Assembly (NCBI GenBank): GCA_944383325.1
Contig: CALWPC010000032.1
Span: 62,001 to 126,000 of the forward strand
Reading direction: 5' to 3'
Length of the DNA stretch: 64,000 nucleotides
Source of the DNA: an uncultured Lachnospiraceae bacterium
GTDB lineage: Bacteria; Bacillota; Clostridia; Lachnospirales; Lachnospiraceae
Position 1 is the stretch's first letter. Every line of letters starts with the position of its first letter. The translations under genes and the position numbers were made by a program. Positions 19,311 through 28,384 of this stretch are shown one piece after another. The notes beneath the pieces are model-generated. The model had not been told where the DNA came from and did no database searches. It worked only from the letters and a program-made list of their open reading frames with translations.

Positions 19311-21860
19311 TTATACATTTTCACACGGGAATTTCAAAATCGCTTTAAATAAATCACCATCCACAACCAATGTGAGGCTTCCCCCCTGAAGCTTTGCCAG
19401 ACTTTCCGCAATCGAAAGTCCCAGGCCGCTGCCCTCGCTGTTGCGGGAAGCATCTCCTCGTTTAAAACGCTCCATCAACTCTTCCGCCGGAATATTCAGC
19501 GCATACTCGGAAATATTTTTCATCGAAAATACCGCCTCTTTTCCGTCCGCTGTCACCTCGGCATATACCCTTGTATTTGGCATACTGTACTTCCACGCAT
19601 TCTCAAACAGATTTTCTAATATTCTCCATGTTTTCTGGCCGTCCGCTAAAATATACACCGGCTGCTCCGGCAAATTCAGGCAGATTTCCAGATGACGCAG
19701 CTGCATTTTCTCCTCAAATTCGCCATTGGTCTGGCATACCATCTCCACCAGATTCAATTTCTTTTTTTCTAGCTTCACGGCGCCTGAGCTAGCCTTGGAA
19801 GCCTCCACCACATCCTCGGTAAGGCGTTTTAATTGCTGCGATTTTTTATCTAACACTTCCAGATATTCCTGAATTTTCGCATCCTTTGGCTGCTCTCTTC
19901 GGATCAGCTCAATATAATTAATAATAGAAGTCAGCGGAGTCTTGATGTCGTGAGAAACATTCGTAATCAGCTCGGTTTTCATCCGTTCATTTTTCAGACT
20001 TTCCTCCACCGCGCGGTCCATTCCCCTGCCGATCTCATTGAGAAGCTTTGCCTCCTCGTATAGTTCTCCTTTCATGCGTTCCGTCGGTATCTGATAGCGG
20101 ACGTCGCCCTCTGAAATCCGCTGCATCCCCCGACGGATTTGCCGTCTGTCAAGCAGATAGTGCACGCCGTATACAAACACACAGCCGTCCACTGCCAACA
20201 ACAAAAGCCAGACCGACGCCCTGCCGGTGCACAACAGCCAGTGCAAAATCACATACACGCCGAAACATAAGATAAACCTCGCCAGATACGGCACATTTGT
20301 CCACACTGTTTTCACAAAATTGCCAAACATTCTGCACAGACTATTTTTCCAGACAATATGTGCTTTCAGTCTTTTGACGAGACTGAGATACCCCCATAGA
20401 AACAAGCCTGTCGAAATTGCCGCATAAACAATCAGCAGCACAAAAAAGGCAATCTCGCCAAAACCGCCGCGGGCTGCGGTCATCGCAGCCGCAGAGACAA
20501 CGCCCCACAGCGCCAGTACAAGCGCCGCTCCCAATCCGGTCTTACAGCGGTCAAACGCATTCAGATACAGCTCCTCTTCGCCCGTTTTCCGTCCGGCGCC
20601 GAGCGTCAGAAATACAAGACCGACGATAAATAATACGCCCGCCGCAGCCGCAGTGCACAGAAGCGGAAGCACATAACCGTGATACTGAGAAAAATCCTGC
20701 GCCGCGCTATAGTAAGTGTCCTGTATCGGCCATTCCTGATCTACTGCAATGATAAATGTCCCTATATTGCCGAACGACGTCTGCAAACTCTGAAGATCCG
20801 CACTGGATATACCCGCGATATTGCTGTCCGTCTTTTCCAGTGTCTCATTGATCAGACAATACCGCCCGTACGACTTCATTTCAAAAATAACGTCGTTTAT
20901 ATTGTCCGACGATGCAAACCTGCTCTGATTTGTATAAATTTTTGTTCCATCCTCCGACACATACAGCCATGCAAGATTCGTATTGCCCTCCTGAAAACGG
21001 ACGGGCGAGGTCATATTCGCCGTATCGCTCACATATTGAATAGAGTCAATTGCCGCCGCCAGCGTTCGATACGCTTCCTGCAATCTGCCGTTCCAGTATA
21101 AATCATTGTTGGCCAGCGCTAGCAGATCTGTGTAGCCGTTTGGCGGAAACGCTTCCCGAATCGCATACCCTTCATACACCCACCAGGATGTAAACCCTCT
21201 GTTTAGCGTTTCATCATACAGTATTTGCGCGCCGTCGCTCTCATATTCCTCCCGGCCGCTCAGCGTGCTCAGCACTTCTTCCTGCTCCGGCGAATCAGAC
21301 GACAACTGCGCAGAATTCCTCAGCACAATTTTATTTTCCCGCACCATCTGCTCAAAATCTGTCAGCCAGTAGTAATGATAATTCCCTGACGTATCGTCGA
21401 AGCAGACGACAATCTCATTGTCTGCTTCGGTGAGTCTTCCCCAGTTTTTCAGCGCCTCTACGGTATAATACAACCCGTCCGCCGCTGCGCCGGACTCCGC
21501 AGACGGACCGGAAACGGCGTCGCTGCTTTCGGCCAGTTCTTCTGCAACTGCCTGGTTTACATCCGTCTGTGTAAGCCACGCCACATCTACCAGTGTGCCT
21601 GGCTCTACCGATTGTAACTGTTCATACGTTTCCCGATCGCCGATCCAGTTTAAGATCGTATGCGCATCCCAATACACGTCCCGCGCAAAGCTTTCCGTCT
21701 CCACATATGAATCTTTACACAAATCGGAGACAGTCCCGCCGCTCCAATTTAAATAAGATGCTGCCCAAAACAAACTGCCGGCCGTAATGCACACACACAA
21801 TACCGACAACACCGACAATACTGCTTTTGCCGCATTTTTGAAATACCATTTCGCCTTCAT
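19311..21860 (-). CDS. Sensor histidine kinase, large
   Basis: Membrane sensor kinase of 849 residues. One membrane segment lies near 11-33, then a long extracytoplasmic domain of about 350 residues with no recognised fold. At least five further membrane segments follow (about 385-560), then a HAMP-like linker. The H-box is NVSHDIKTPLTSIINY with phosphoacceptor His637. The N-box is NLFENAWKYS and the G-box GLGLSIAESL. The start at 21860 has GGAGG 6-7 bases upstream; a longer frame to 21932 is less supported. It follows the response-regulator gene by 37 bases and forms a pair with it. The signal is unknown; the large outer domain suggests an envelope cue. Confidence 0.93.
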   Translation of the reverse strand: MKAKWYFKNAAKAVLSVLSVLCVCITAGSLFWAASYLNWSGGTVSDLCKDSYVETESFARDVYWDAHTILNWIGDRETYEQLQSVEPGTLVDVAWLTQTDVNQAVAEELAESSDAVSGPSAESGAAADGLYYTVEALKNWGRLTEADNEIVVCFDDTSGNYHYYWLTDFEQMVRENKIVLRNSAQLSSDSPEQEEVLSTLSGREEYESDGAQILYDETLNRGFTSWWVYEGYAIREAFPPNGYTDLLALANNDLYWNGRLQEAYRTLAAAIDSIQYVSDTANMTSPVRFQEGNTNLAWLYVSEDGTKIYTNQSRFASSDNINDVIFEMKSYGRYCLINETLEKTDSNIAGISSADLQSLQTSFGNIGTFIIAVDQEWPIQDTYYSAAQDFSQYHGYVLPLLCTAAAAGVLFIVGLVFLTLGAGRKTGEEELYLNAFDRCKTGLGAALVLALWGVVSAAAMTAARGGFGEIAFFVLLIVYAAISTGLFLWGYLSLVKRLKAHIVWKNSLCRMFGNFVKTVWTNVPYLARFILCFGVYVILHWLLCTGRASVWLLLLAVDGCVFVYGVHYLLDRRQIRRGMQRISEGDVRYQIPTERMKGELYEEAKLLNEIGRGMDRAVEESLKNERMKTELITNVSHDIKTPLTSIINYIELIRREQPKDAKIQEYLEVLDKKSQQLKRLTEDVVEASKASSGAVKLEKKKLNLVEMVCQTNGEFEEKMQLRHLEICLNLPEQPVYILADGQKTWRILENLFENAWKYSMPNTRVYAEVTADGKEAVFSMKNISEYALNIPAEELMERFKRGDASRNSEGSGLGLSIAESLAKLQGGSLTLVVDGDLFKAILKFPCENV

Positions 21861-21897
21861 AACACTCCTCCATTTTTTCTCATTTTCAGAGCGGCGT

Positions 21898-22599
21898 TTA
21901 TGCGCCTTTGATGTCCTCCATCTTATACCCAAGTCCCCAAACTACCTTGATATAGCGCGGTTCCCTTGGATTGATCTCAATTTTTTCCCGAATATGGCGA
22001 ATATGGACGGCAACAGTACTGTCGGCTCCAATCGCCTCCTCGTTCCAGATCTGTTCATAAATCTGATCAATGGAAAACACTTTTCCTTTATTTTTGGTCA
22101 GCAGCAGCAAAATATTGTATTCAATCGGTGTAAGCCGAACCTCTTCGCCATCCACAGTCACGCGCTTTAATTCATCCTCAATAATCAGCCCCCCAACCTG
22201 ATACACCTTCGGCTGCTCCTGCGCCACACTGCCAAACGTCGTATAACGGCGCAGCTGCGATTTCACCCTCGCCACAAGCTCTAGCGGACTAAACGGCTTG
22301 GTCACATAATCGTCGGCCCCGATATTTAAGCCCAGAACCTTATCCGCGTCCTCAGACTTGGCGGACAGGATAATAATCGGCATCCGCAGCTTCTCGCGAA
22401 TTTTCAACGTCGCGCGCACACCGTCCATCCGCGGCATCATCACGTCCATAATAATTAAATCCACTTTTTCTTTTTTCAGAAGTTCTAGCGCCTCAATGCC
22501 GTCATACGCCTTCAACACCTGATACCCTTCCTGCATTAAGTAAATCTCAATCGCTTCCACAATTTCTTTTTCGTCGTCACATACTAAAATCTGCTGCAT
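21898..22599 (-). CDS. OmpR-family response regulator
   Basis: Transcription factor of 233 residues paired with the adjacent kinase. The receiver domain (about 3-115) has the acidic pocket CDDE near the N-terminus, phosphoacceptor Asp52 in IIMDVMMPRMDG and the conserved Lys in DYVTKPFSP. A winged-helix output domain (about 135-230) contains RLTPIEYNILLLL and VAVHIRHIREKIE. The start at 22599 (MQQILVCDDE) fits the family; the upstream extension is not conserved. Targets are unknown; no neighbouring transporter is encoded beside it. Confidence 0.95.
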   Translation of the reverse strand: MQQILVCDDEKEIVEAIEIYLMQEGYQVLKAYDGIEALELLKKEKVDLIIMDVMMPRMDGVRATLKIREKLRMPIIILSAKSEDADKVLGLNIGADDYVTKPFSPLELVARVKSQLRRYTTFGSVAQEQPKVYQVGGLIIEDELKRVTVDGEEVRLTPIEYNILLLLTKNKGKVFSIDQIYEQIWNEEAIGADSTVAVHIRHIREKIEINPREPRYIKVVWGLGYKMEDIKGA

Positions 22600-22694
22600 T
22601 CCTCTGCTCCTCACTCTCTGCGCTGACCGGCGCGCCGTATATCGTCTGCGCCTCTCTACATTAGATACCATAACAATTGATTTTTAAGTAATAA

Positions 22695-22732
22695 GACCGG
22701 AAACCTTTAATATTTTTTTAAGGTTCCCGGTC
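22695..22732 (-). terminator. Intrinsic terminator after U32 gene
   Basis: 13-bp stem (22695-22707 with 22720-22732, one G-U in the minus RNA) with an A/U-rich loop and UUAUUA after it. It lies 22 bases past the U32 stop codon. Confidence 0.75.
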
Positions 22733-22753
22733 CCGCTTTTACAACCGCCGCTT

Positions 22754-23983
22754 TTATGACCCGCTTTTGCGTCGGAGAATATCAAATTTTCTGATTTCTG
22801 CCCCCAGATCTACATACAGACGCTGCCTCGGATGCGGCGCGCTCTCGATCTCCACCCCGTCCGCATCATAAATATGCCGCACGATCGTCTCCTCATTTTC
22901 TCCGTCCGGCCGCATAATTTCAACTGTCTCGCCTTTTGAAAATTTATTGCGCTGCGTAACGCTAGCATATCCTTTTTCCGTGACGTCCTCCGCAAAACCG
23001 AGATAAATATATTCCTGTTCATACGTACTATTATCATAAATCTGCGCCCCGGCGTCCGGTTTTCCGAAGAAAAATCCGGTTGTAAACTGACGGTACGTAC
23101 ATTTTGCAATCTCCGCCGCATACCAGTCCTGCCGCTTCTGATAGCGCGCGGGCGATTCCATATAATCATCAATCGCCTGCCGGTAAGTGCGCGCCACCGT
23201 CGCCACATACAGCGCCGTTTTCATGCGGCCTTCCACCTTCAGGCTGTCAATTCCCGCATCAATCAGCTCCGGTATATGTGCAATCATGTTTAAATCCTTG
23301 GAATTAAACAGAAATGTCCCCCGGTCGTTTTCATACACCGGAAAGTATTCACCGGGCCGCGTCTCCTCAACAACCGCGTACTTCCAACGGCACGGATGTG
23401 TGCAGGCGCCCTGATTCGCATCCCTGCCCGTCAGATAATTGCTGAGCAGACAACGCCCTGAGTATGAAATGCACATGGCGCCGTGCACAAATGTTTCAAT
23501 CTCCATTTCCGGCGGAATCTGCCGGCGGATTTCCTGGATTTCCTCTAAGGACAGCTCCCTGGCGGAAACAACACGCCTGGCTCCCTGTTCCCACCAAAAC
23601 CGATACGTCAAATAGTTTGTATTATTCGCCTGCGTACTGATATGACGCTCCAGATCCGGACAAATTTCTCCGGCAAGCAGAAACACCCCGGGATCCGCAA
23701 TAATAAGCGCGTCAGGCCCAAGCTGCCTAAGCTGCGTCAAATAGGTTCGAATATCCTCCAGATCACGGTTGTGCGCCAAAATATTGACTGTGACATACAC
23801 TTTTTTCCCATGCTGATGCGCAAAGTCAATGCCGGCGCGCATTTCATCCGGCGAAAAATTTTTGGCGCCGGCGCGAAGCCCGAACGCTTCGCCTCCGATA
23901 TATACTGCGTCAGCTCCATAGATGACTGCAATCTGCAGCACTTCAAGACTGCTCGCTGGAATCAGCAATTCCGGTCGTTTCAT
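22754..23983 (-). CDS. U32 family peptidase / tRNA hydroxylation protein-like
   Basis: 409 residues. The U32 signature is intact: VHGAMCISYSGRCLLSNYLT then GACTHPCRW, with conserved cysteines. Work on Escherichia coli TrhP/RlhA and Bacillus TrhP shows that many U32 proteins hydroxylate RNA (uridine-34 of tRNA or 23S rRNA C2501) rather than cleave proteins; this one is closer in length and neighbourhood to the tRNA group. The neighbour is an O-methyltransferase, which fits TrhP plus a TrmR-like methylation step. Its start overlaps that gene's end by 41 bases, longer than usual. Confidence 0.9.
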   Translation of the reverse strand: MKRPELLIPASSLEVLQIAVIYGADAVYIGGEAFGLRAGAKNFSPDEMRAGIDFAHQHGKKVYVTVNILAHNRDLEDIRTYLTQLRQLGPDALIIADPGVFLLAGEICPDLERHISTQANNTNYLTYRFWWEQGARRVVSARELSLEEIQEIRRQIPPEMEIETFVHGAMCISYSGRCLLSNYLTGRDANQGACTHPCRWKYAVVEETRPGEYFPVYENDRGTFLFNSKDLNMIAHIPELIDAGIDSLKVEGRMKTALYVATVARTYRQAIDDYMESPARYQKRQDWYAAEIAKCTYRQFTTGFFFGKPDAGAQIYDNSTYEQEYIYLGFAEDVTEKGYASVTQRNKFSKGETVEIMRPDGENEETIVRHIYDADGVEIESAPHPRQRLYVDLGAEIRKFDILRRKSGS

Positions 23984-24644
23984 CGTCTGTGTCTCCTTCC
24001 TTGTGCTGTCTTACACTGATTGTCAGACCATCTCCGACCGTCAGCACGGAAGTCGTCCAAAGCGCGCTGTGCGTCAGTGTATACAAATATTCCCTCATGC
24101 GGGCATGTATTGTCCGGTTTCTGCGCGTCACCGCATAGCGCGACTCGATAATATCGCCGTCCTGCAACACATTGTCCGACACCAGAACCCCGCCCGTCCT
24201 GAGCAGCCTGGCCGCCTGCGGAAGGAAATGCAAATACTGCCCCTTGGCCGCATCCATAAAAATCAAATCATACGGCCCGGAAAGTTCGGGCAGTATATCC
24301 TGCGCATCCCCTTCTAGCAGTGTGATGCGATCCTCCATACCGGCGCGCCGGAAATGTTCTTTTGCCGACAAAATACGCGGCTTATACTTTTCCACTGTGG
24401 TAATCTGGCAGGAAACCGGATTATACTGCGCCATCAAAATCGCCGAAAACCCAACTGCAGTGCCCACCTCGAGAATCCTCTCCGGTCGTATAGCGGCAAG
24501 GAGCACTTTTAACAGCGCCTGCGTTTCCCTGCGGATCACAGGCACAAATTCTTTATGTGCCTGCTGTTCAATACTGTTTAAAAGCGGTGTGTTTCCGCTG
24601 TCTAACGAACAGATATAGGCAGTCATGCGCTCGTCTACAATCAT
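23943..24644 (-). CDS. O-methyltransferase, TrmR/YrrM-like
   Basis: SAM-dependent class I methyltransferase, 233 residues. Motif I is ILEVGTAVGFSAILMAQ; YDLIFMDAAKGQY follows as the metal/acceptor region. The O-methyltransferase family that includes Bacillus YrrM (TrmR) methylates 5-hydroxyuridine in tRNA to 5-methoxyuridine, and the gene directly downstream is a U32 protein that could supply the hydroxyl; that link is inferred. The last about 14 residues extend past the usual end and overlap the U32 gene in another frame. ATGA overlap with the upstream gene shows coupling. Confidence 0.9.
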   Translation of the reverse strand: MIVDERMTAYICSLDSGNTPLLNSIEQQAHKEFVPVIRRETQALLKVLLAAIRPERILEVGTAVGFSAILMAQYNPVSCQITTVEKYKPRILSAKEHFRRAGMEDRITLLEGDAQDILPELSGPYDLIFMDAAKGQYLHFLPQAARLLRTGGVLVSDNVLQDGDIIESRYAVTRRNRTIHARMREYLYTLTHSALWTTSVLTVGDGLTISVRQHKEGDTDDETTGIADSSEQS

Positions 24645-25030
24645 GATTGTTCAGCGCCTCCGTCTGGACCCTCCTGCAGAATTTCCATAATTTCGCTCGG
24701 CGTCATCGACGTACTGAGCGTGTACTGACCGCCTTTCAGACTGTCACTGCATCCCGCAAAAAGCGTCTGAATATAAAAGACATTCGCGTCCTTGATCACG
24801 CCAAGCGATTCTAGCTGTCTGCCAATATCTCTGGCGCTTGACCCCTCAAGCAGCGACACTTCCACTGTACGCCCCTGTTCTGTGCCCGCCGCTGCCTCGT
24901 CCATAAAAATATCATAGCCAAATTGATAGGCAACCGACGCGCCTTTATAAACAAACAGCGCGACCACACATACAATGATCACTTTTACCGAGACGGACAG
25001 AACCGTCATCGTCTTTTTGTTCAGCTTCAT
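24641..25030 (-). CDS. Short MltG N-terminal-like membrane protein
   Basis: 129 residues. A membrane segment lies at about 9-31. The following extracytoplasmic stretch VEVSLLEGSSARDIGRQLES, with LGVIKDANVFY and GQYTLSTSMTPSEIMEIL, matches the N-terminal LysM-like part of MltG/YceG. The lytic transglycosylase catalytic domain, about 200 residues longer, is absent, so enzymatic activity is unlikely. It may regulate MltG or bind peptidoglycan; this is inference. GGAGA lies before the ATG, and it overlaps the methyltransferase by 4 bases. Confidence 0.75.
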   Translation of the reverse strand: MKLNKKTMTVLSVSVKVIIVCVVALFVYKGASVAYQFGYDIFMDEAAAGTEQGRTVEVSLLEGSSARDIGRQLESLGVIKDANVFYIQTLFAGCSDSLKGGQYTLSTSMTPSEIMEILQEGPDGGAEQS

Positions 25031-25054
25031 TCGTCTCTCCTGTAATTGTCCGCT

Positions 25055-25393
25055 TTATAAAAAATCTACATTAAATTCAATGTTTTCCATCAGTTCCAGA
25101 ACCAGATTTTGCACGAGCCTGCACAGCGCCAGTTCCGCCGCAAAAAATTCATCTATCGTCTGATCTGCCCGCAGCGACTCCATCCTTGTCGAGAGCTCTT
25201 CCATTCTCTGATCATAACCGCCCGGACTTCCAAACTTATAAAATTCATAATTTTCCCGCCGGATCTCATTGACCAGTTTCCACTTTTCCGGATCTTTGTC
25301 AAGTTCCGCGCTTTTTTCCAAAAATGTTTGATATACGCTGCATGTTTTCAGTTCTTCAATCAGCTCGTCTTTGGCCTTCAGAAACCCCTGCAT
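25055..25393 (-). CDS. YlbF family protein
   Basis: 112-residue, mostly helical protein of the YlbF/YmcA (Com_YlbF) family. In Bacillus these form the Y-complex that binds RNase Y and shapes mRNA processing, competence and biofilm control. The typical NEIRRENYEFYKF-like region sits in the first half. It begins one base after the RNase J stop, with GGAGG within the RNase J 3' end, so it is translated with that gene. The pairing with an RNase supports an RNA-decay role. Confidence 0.85.
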   Translation of the reverse strand: MQGFLKAKDELIEELKTCSVYQTFLEKSAELDKDPEKWKLVNEIRRENYEFYKFGSPGGYDQRMEELSTRMESLRADQTIDEFFAAELALCRLVQNLVLELMENIEFNVDFL

Positions 25394-25394
25394 G

Positions 25395-27068
25395 TTAAAC
25401 CTCCATAATAATTACAAGAAGCATCGGACTGCGCTTCGTCCGCTTCCAGAGAAACTCGCTTAAATCGTCGCGGATCGTATTTTTAATCTTGCTCCACTCG
25501 GAAATTTTTTTATCGAGGCATTTATAAACTGCGTCCTCCGCCACCTGACGGCACTCCTCCATCAGATCTTCGGACTCTCTGACATACACAAAGCCGCGCG
25601 ACACAATATCCGGTCCCGACAACAGCTGATTTGTATATTTTTCGAGTGCCAGAACGACCGTCACAATACCGTCCTCCGCCAGTCTCTGCCGGTCCCGGAG
25701 TACAATGTTGCCGACGTCCCCGACGCCGAGACCGTCCACAAGAATCGCTCCTGTCTGGACACGATCCACCACCTGCGCCCGTTCTTCTGAAACTTCAAGC
25801 ACGTCGCCCGATGTCAGCAGGAAAATGTTGTCCTTTGGAATGCCAAGCCCTTCCGCCAACTGCGCCTGCGCTTTTAAATGCCGGTATTCCCCGTGAACCG
25901 GAATCGCATATTTCGGATGCACAAGAGAATAAATCAGCTTAATTTCCTCCTGGCAGGCATGTCCCGAAACATGGACGTCCTGAAAGATCACATCGGCCCC
26001 TTTCATGGACAACTCATTGATGACCTTAGAAACCGCCTTCTCATTGCCCGGAATCGGATTGCTACTGAAAATGACCGTGTCGCCCGGCTTGATCTGCACT
26101 TTTTTATGGATGCTCGCCGCCATGCGCGACAGCGCGGCCATCGACTCTCCCTGGCTTCCGGTTGTAATCAGCACCATCTGCTCGTCCGGGTAATTTTTCA
26201 TCTGCTCAATATCGATCAGCGTTTTATCAGGAATATCGAGATACCCAAGCTCCGACGCCGTCCCGATAATGTTGACCATGCTGCGGCCTTCCACAACGAC
26301 CTTGCGGCCATATTTATAGGCGGAATTAATAATCTGCTGCACGCGGTCCACATTGGAGGCAAATGTCGCAATAATAATACGCGTATTTCGGTGCTCTGCA
26401 AAAATATTGTCAAACACTTTGCCGACCGTTCGTTCCGACATGGTAAAGCCTGTGCGTTCCGCATTTGTGGAATCACACATGAGCGCCAATACGCCCTTTT
26501 TCCCGATCTCAGCAAAACGCTGCAGATCAATCGCGTCGCCGAACACCGGCGTATAATCCACTTTAAAGTCCCCGGTATGCACGACAATTCCGGCCGGACT
26601 GTAAATCGCTAACGCCGACGCGTCCACAATGCTGTGGTTCGTCTTGATAAATTCCACGCGAAAGGCGCCCAGATTAATGCTCTGACCATGCCGGACAATT
26701 TTCCTTTTCGTCGTGCGCAGCAAGTTGTGCTCTGTCAGCTTATTTTCGATCAGTCCGATTGTCAGCTTTGTGGCATAGATCGGCGCGTTGACTTCTTTTA
26801 ACACATAGGGAAGCGCACCGATATGATCCTCGTGCCCATGCGTAATAAAAAAGCCTTTGACTTTATCAATATTGTCTTTTAAGTACGTCACGTCCGGAAT
26901 GACCAGATCAATTCCCAACATATCATCCTCCGGAAAAGACAACCCGCAGTCTACTACGATAATGCTGTCCCCGTACTCAAACGCCGTAATGTTCATGCCG
27001 ATCTGTTCCAGACCGCCAAGCGGAATAATTTTCAGGGCTTCGCCGCCATTATTTACTTTCTTTTTCAA
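25395..27068 (-). CDS. rnj: Ribonuclease J
   Basis: Exo- and endoribonuclease of the metallo-beta-lactamase/beta-CASP group, 557 residues. Metal-binding motif FFITHGHEDHIGALPYVL is near residue 75; HTGDFKVDYTPV and MCDSTNAERTG follow. The beta-CASP domain has TTGSQGE and HVSGHACQEE. It matures and degrades RNA 5' ends in Firmicutes. TTG is used as start (27068), with AGGTG 6 bases upstream. The C-terminal domain is complete. Two hundred and sixty bases upstream hold no gene. Whether it is J1 or J2 cannot be fixed from one copy. Confidence 0.95.
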   Translation of the reverse strand: MKKKVNNGGEALKIIPLGGLEQIGMNITAFEYGDSIIVVDCGLSFPEDDMLGIDLVIPDVTYLKDNIDKVKGFFITHGHEDHIGALPYVLKEVNAPIYATKLTIGLIENKLTEHNLLRTTKRKIVRHGQSINLGAFRVEFIKTNHSIVDASALAIYSPAGIVVHTGDFKVDYTPVFGDAIDLQRFAEIGKKGVLALMCDSTNAERTGFTMSERTVGKVFDNIFAEHRNTRIIIATFASNVDRVQQIINSAYKYGRKVVVEGRSMVNIIGTASELGYLDIPDKTLIDIEQMKNYPDEQMVLITTGSQGESMAALSRMAASIHKKVQIKPGDTVIFSSNPIPGNEKAVSKVINELSMKGADVIFQDVHVSGHACQEEIKLIYSLVHPKYAIPVHGEYRHLKAQAQLAEGLGIPKDNIFLLTSGDVLEVSEERAQVVDRVQTGAILVDGLGVGDVGNIVLRDRQRLAEDGIVTVVLALEKYTNQLLSGPDIVSRGFVYVRESEDLMEECRQVAEDAVYKCLDKKISEWSKIKNTIRDDLSEFLWKRTKRSPMLLVIIMEV

Positions 27069-27270
27069 AAATACACCTAACCTTTCCGTTTGCGCCGCAA
27101 TTTACGCAAGAAAGCCGTTCGCTCCCGTAAAAAACCGCACAAACATCAGATCGGAATCCACCCGATCTGTTATCCCTCTCTTTATGAGTTTTACATTCTG
27201 TTCAGACACACAAAAAGGAGAGCAGACTGCCGCCGCATTCTGCACCGTCTTTTTATGTACAACCGTCCGA

Positions 27271-27308
27271 TGAAAAGCGGGCGATACGATACAAAATCCC
27301 CGCTTTCA
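27271..27308 (-). terminator. Terminator after DUF1292 gene
   Basis: TGAAAAGCGGG (27271-27281) pairs with CCCGCTTTCA (27299-27308) with one bulge; the minus-strand 3' side ends in a short U run (UUUUCA). The rest of the gap 27069-27328 shows no further gene or clear element. Confidence 0.55.
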
Positions 27309-27328
27309 TTTATAAATATTCCCGTATA

Positions 27329-27586
27329 TTATTCAAATTTCACGTCGTCCAGTTCTTCCGCAAACACCTTGGAAACGGCCGCAAATTCTTCCTCGTCCTC
27401 CACCGTCTCATAACATGCCTGCTCATCTTCCGGGGAAGACAGATCCTTTAAAATCCACGCCTGAGCATCGTCCTCCTCTGAATCCGTAACTAAAATGTAA
27501 TCGCAGCCGCCGATCCGCACCTGCTCCAACACATACAGCTCTGCCGTGTCCTCTCCGTCTGTTCCGTGAAATTGAATTTTCTCCAT
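27329..27586 (-). CDS. DUF1292 family protein (YrzB-like)
   Basis: Acidic 85-residue protein of the DUF1292/YrzB family. The family is very common next to ruvX and ireB in Firmicutes, but its function is unknown. The core ELYVLEQVRIGGCDYILVTD is recognisable, followed by a glutamate/aspartate-rich tail. It is 3 bases after the ruvX stop and third in the ireB-ruvX-DUF1292 operon. Confidence 0.9.
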   Translation of the reverse strand: MEKIQFHGTDGEDTAELYVLEQVRIGGCDYILVTDSEEDDAQAWILKDLSSPEDEQACYETVEDEEEFAAVSKVFAEELDDVKFE

Positions 27587-27589
27587 TAC

Positions 27590-28024
27590 TTACTCCCCGC
27601 CGCTTCCGTTCAGATAATCCAGATAATTTTGCAAAATCAACACTGCGGCAAGCATATCGACATATTTTCCGCGCTGCTCGCGGCGCACTCCCGCCTCGGT
27701 CAGCGCGCGATTCGCCTCAACGCTTGTCAGCCGTTCATCCCACAAGATCACCTCGCAGCCGGTTCTCCTCCTCAACAGCTCCGACAATTCTGTCGATTTG
27801 ACCGCCCGCTCTCCAATGGTATTGTTCAAATGCTTTGGAAACCCAAGCACAATCCGTTCTATCCCGTATGTTTTTGTCAACTGCTCAATGCGCGCCAGTG
27901 TCTGGCGAAGCTTATTCTCCTGTTTGCGGTGGATGATCTCAACACCCTGCGCAGTCAACAGAAGAGAATCGCTGACGGCGACGCCCATTGTCTTGGAACC
28001 ATAGTCCAACCCCATGATCCGCAT
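27590..28024 (-). CDS. ruvX: Holliday junction resolvase RuvX-like (YqgF)
   Basis: 144 residues with an RNase H-like fold. Starts [19 protein letters not shown], the catalytic-Asp signature. [12 protein letters not shown] and [13 protein letters not shown] follow, as in YqgF. Family members are linked to Holliday junction resolution, and in E. coli to 16S rRNA end processing. The ATG at 28024 was taken; a TTG one codon upstream is possible. It lies between ireB and the DUF1292 gene with almost no spacing. Confidence 0.93.
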   Translation of the reverse strand: MRIMGLDYGSKTMGVAVSDSLLLTAQGVEIIHRKQENKLRQTLARIEQLTKTYGIERIVLGFPKHLNNTIGERAVKSTELSELLRRRTGCEVILWDERLTSVEANRALTEAGVRREQRGKYVDMLAAVLILQNYLDYLNGSGGE

Positions 28025-28027
28025 CAA

Positions 28028-28291
28028 TCAGCACCACTCTTTAGTCTTAATGTACTCCTTGAGCATCTCTTCGACAAGTTCGTCCCGTTCCACTTTCATA
28101 ATGGTACTGCGGGCATTCTGGTAGCTCGTAATATACGTCGGATCTCCTGACATAATATAGCCCACAATCTGATTTACCGGATTGTAGCCTTTCTCGGTCA
28201 GAGCAGAATATACCTGTTCCAACACCTTTTTTACGTCGAGCTCGGCCTCCGACGGCAGTTTAATAATCTGTGTATCTCGTAAATTTTGCAT
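28028..28291 (-). CDS. ireB: IreB family regulatory phosphoprotein
   Basis: 87 residues, UPF0297/IreB family. In Enterococcus, IreB is phosphorylated by the kinase IreK and affects cephalosporin resistance. The conserved core includes [20 protein letters not shown]. The start has AAAGGG about 10 bases upstream. First gene of the ireB-ruvX-DUF1292 set, a stable arrangement in Firmicutes. No IreK-like kinase is in the window. Confidence 0.93.
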   Translation of the reverse strand: MQNLRDTQIIKLPSEAELDVKKVLEQVYSALTEKGYNPVNQIVGYIMSGDPTYITSYQNARSTIMKVERDELVEEMLKEYIKTKEWC

Positions 28292-28384
28292 CTTTTCACG
28301 CCCTTTAACTCATATAGCCTTATTCTAATATAAAGATTATTAAAATACAACCCCCAAAAGGCGGAATCTTTGAACGCTCCTCAA

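Noticed and set aside
25878..26612. Forward 244-residue open frame opposite RNase J
   Set aside because: Antisense to catalytic regions of RNase J, with the His/Arg-rich composition typical of shadows.
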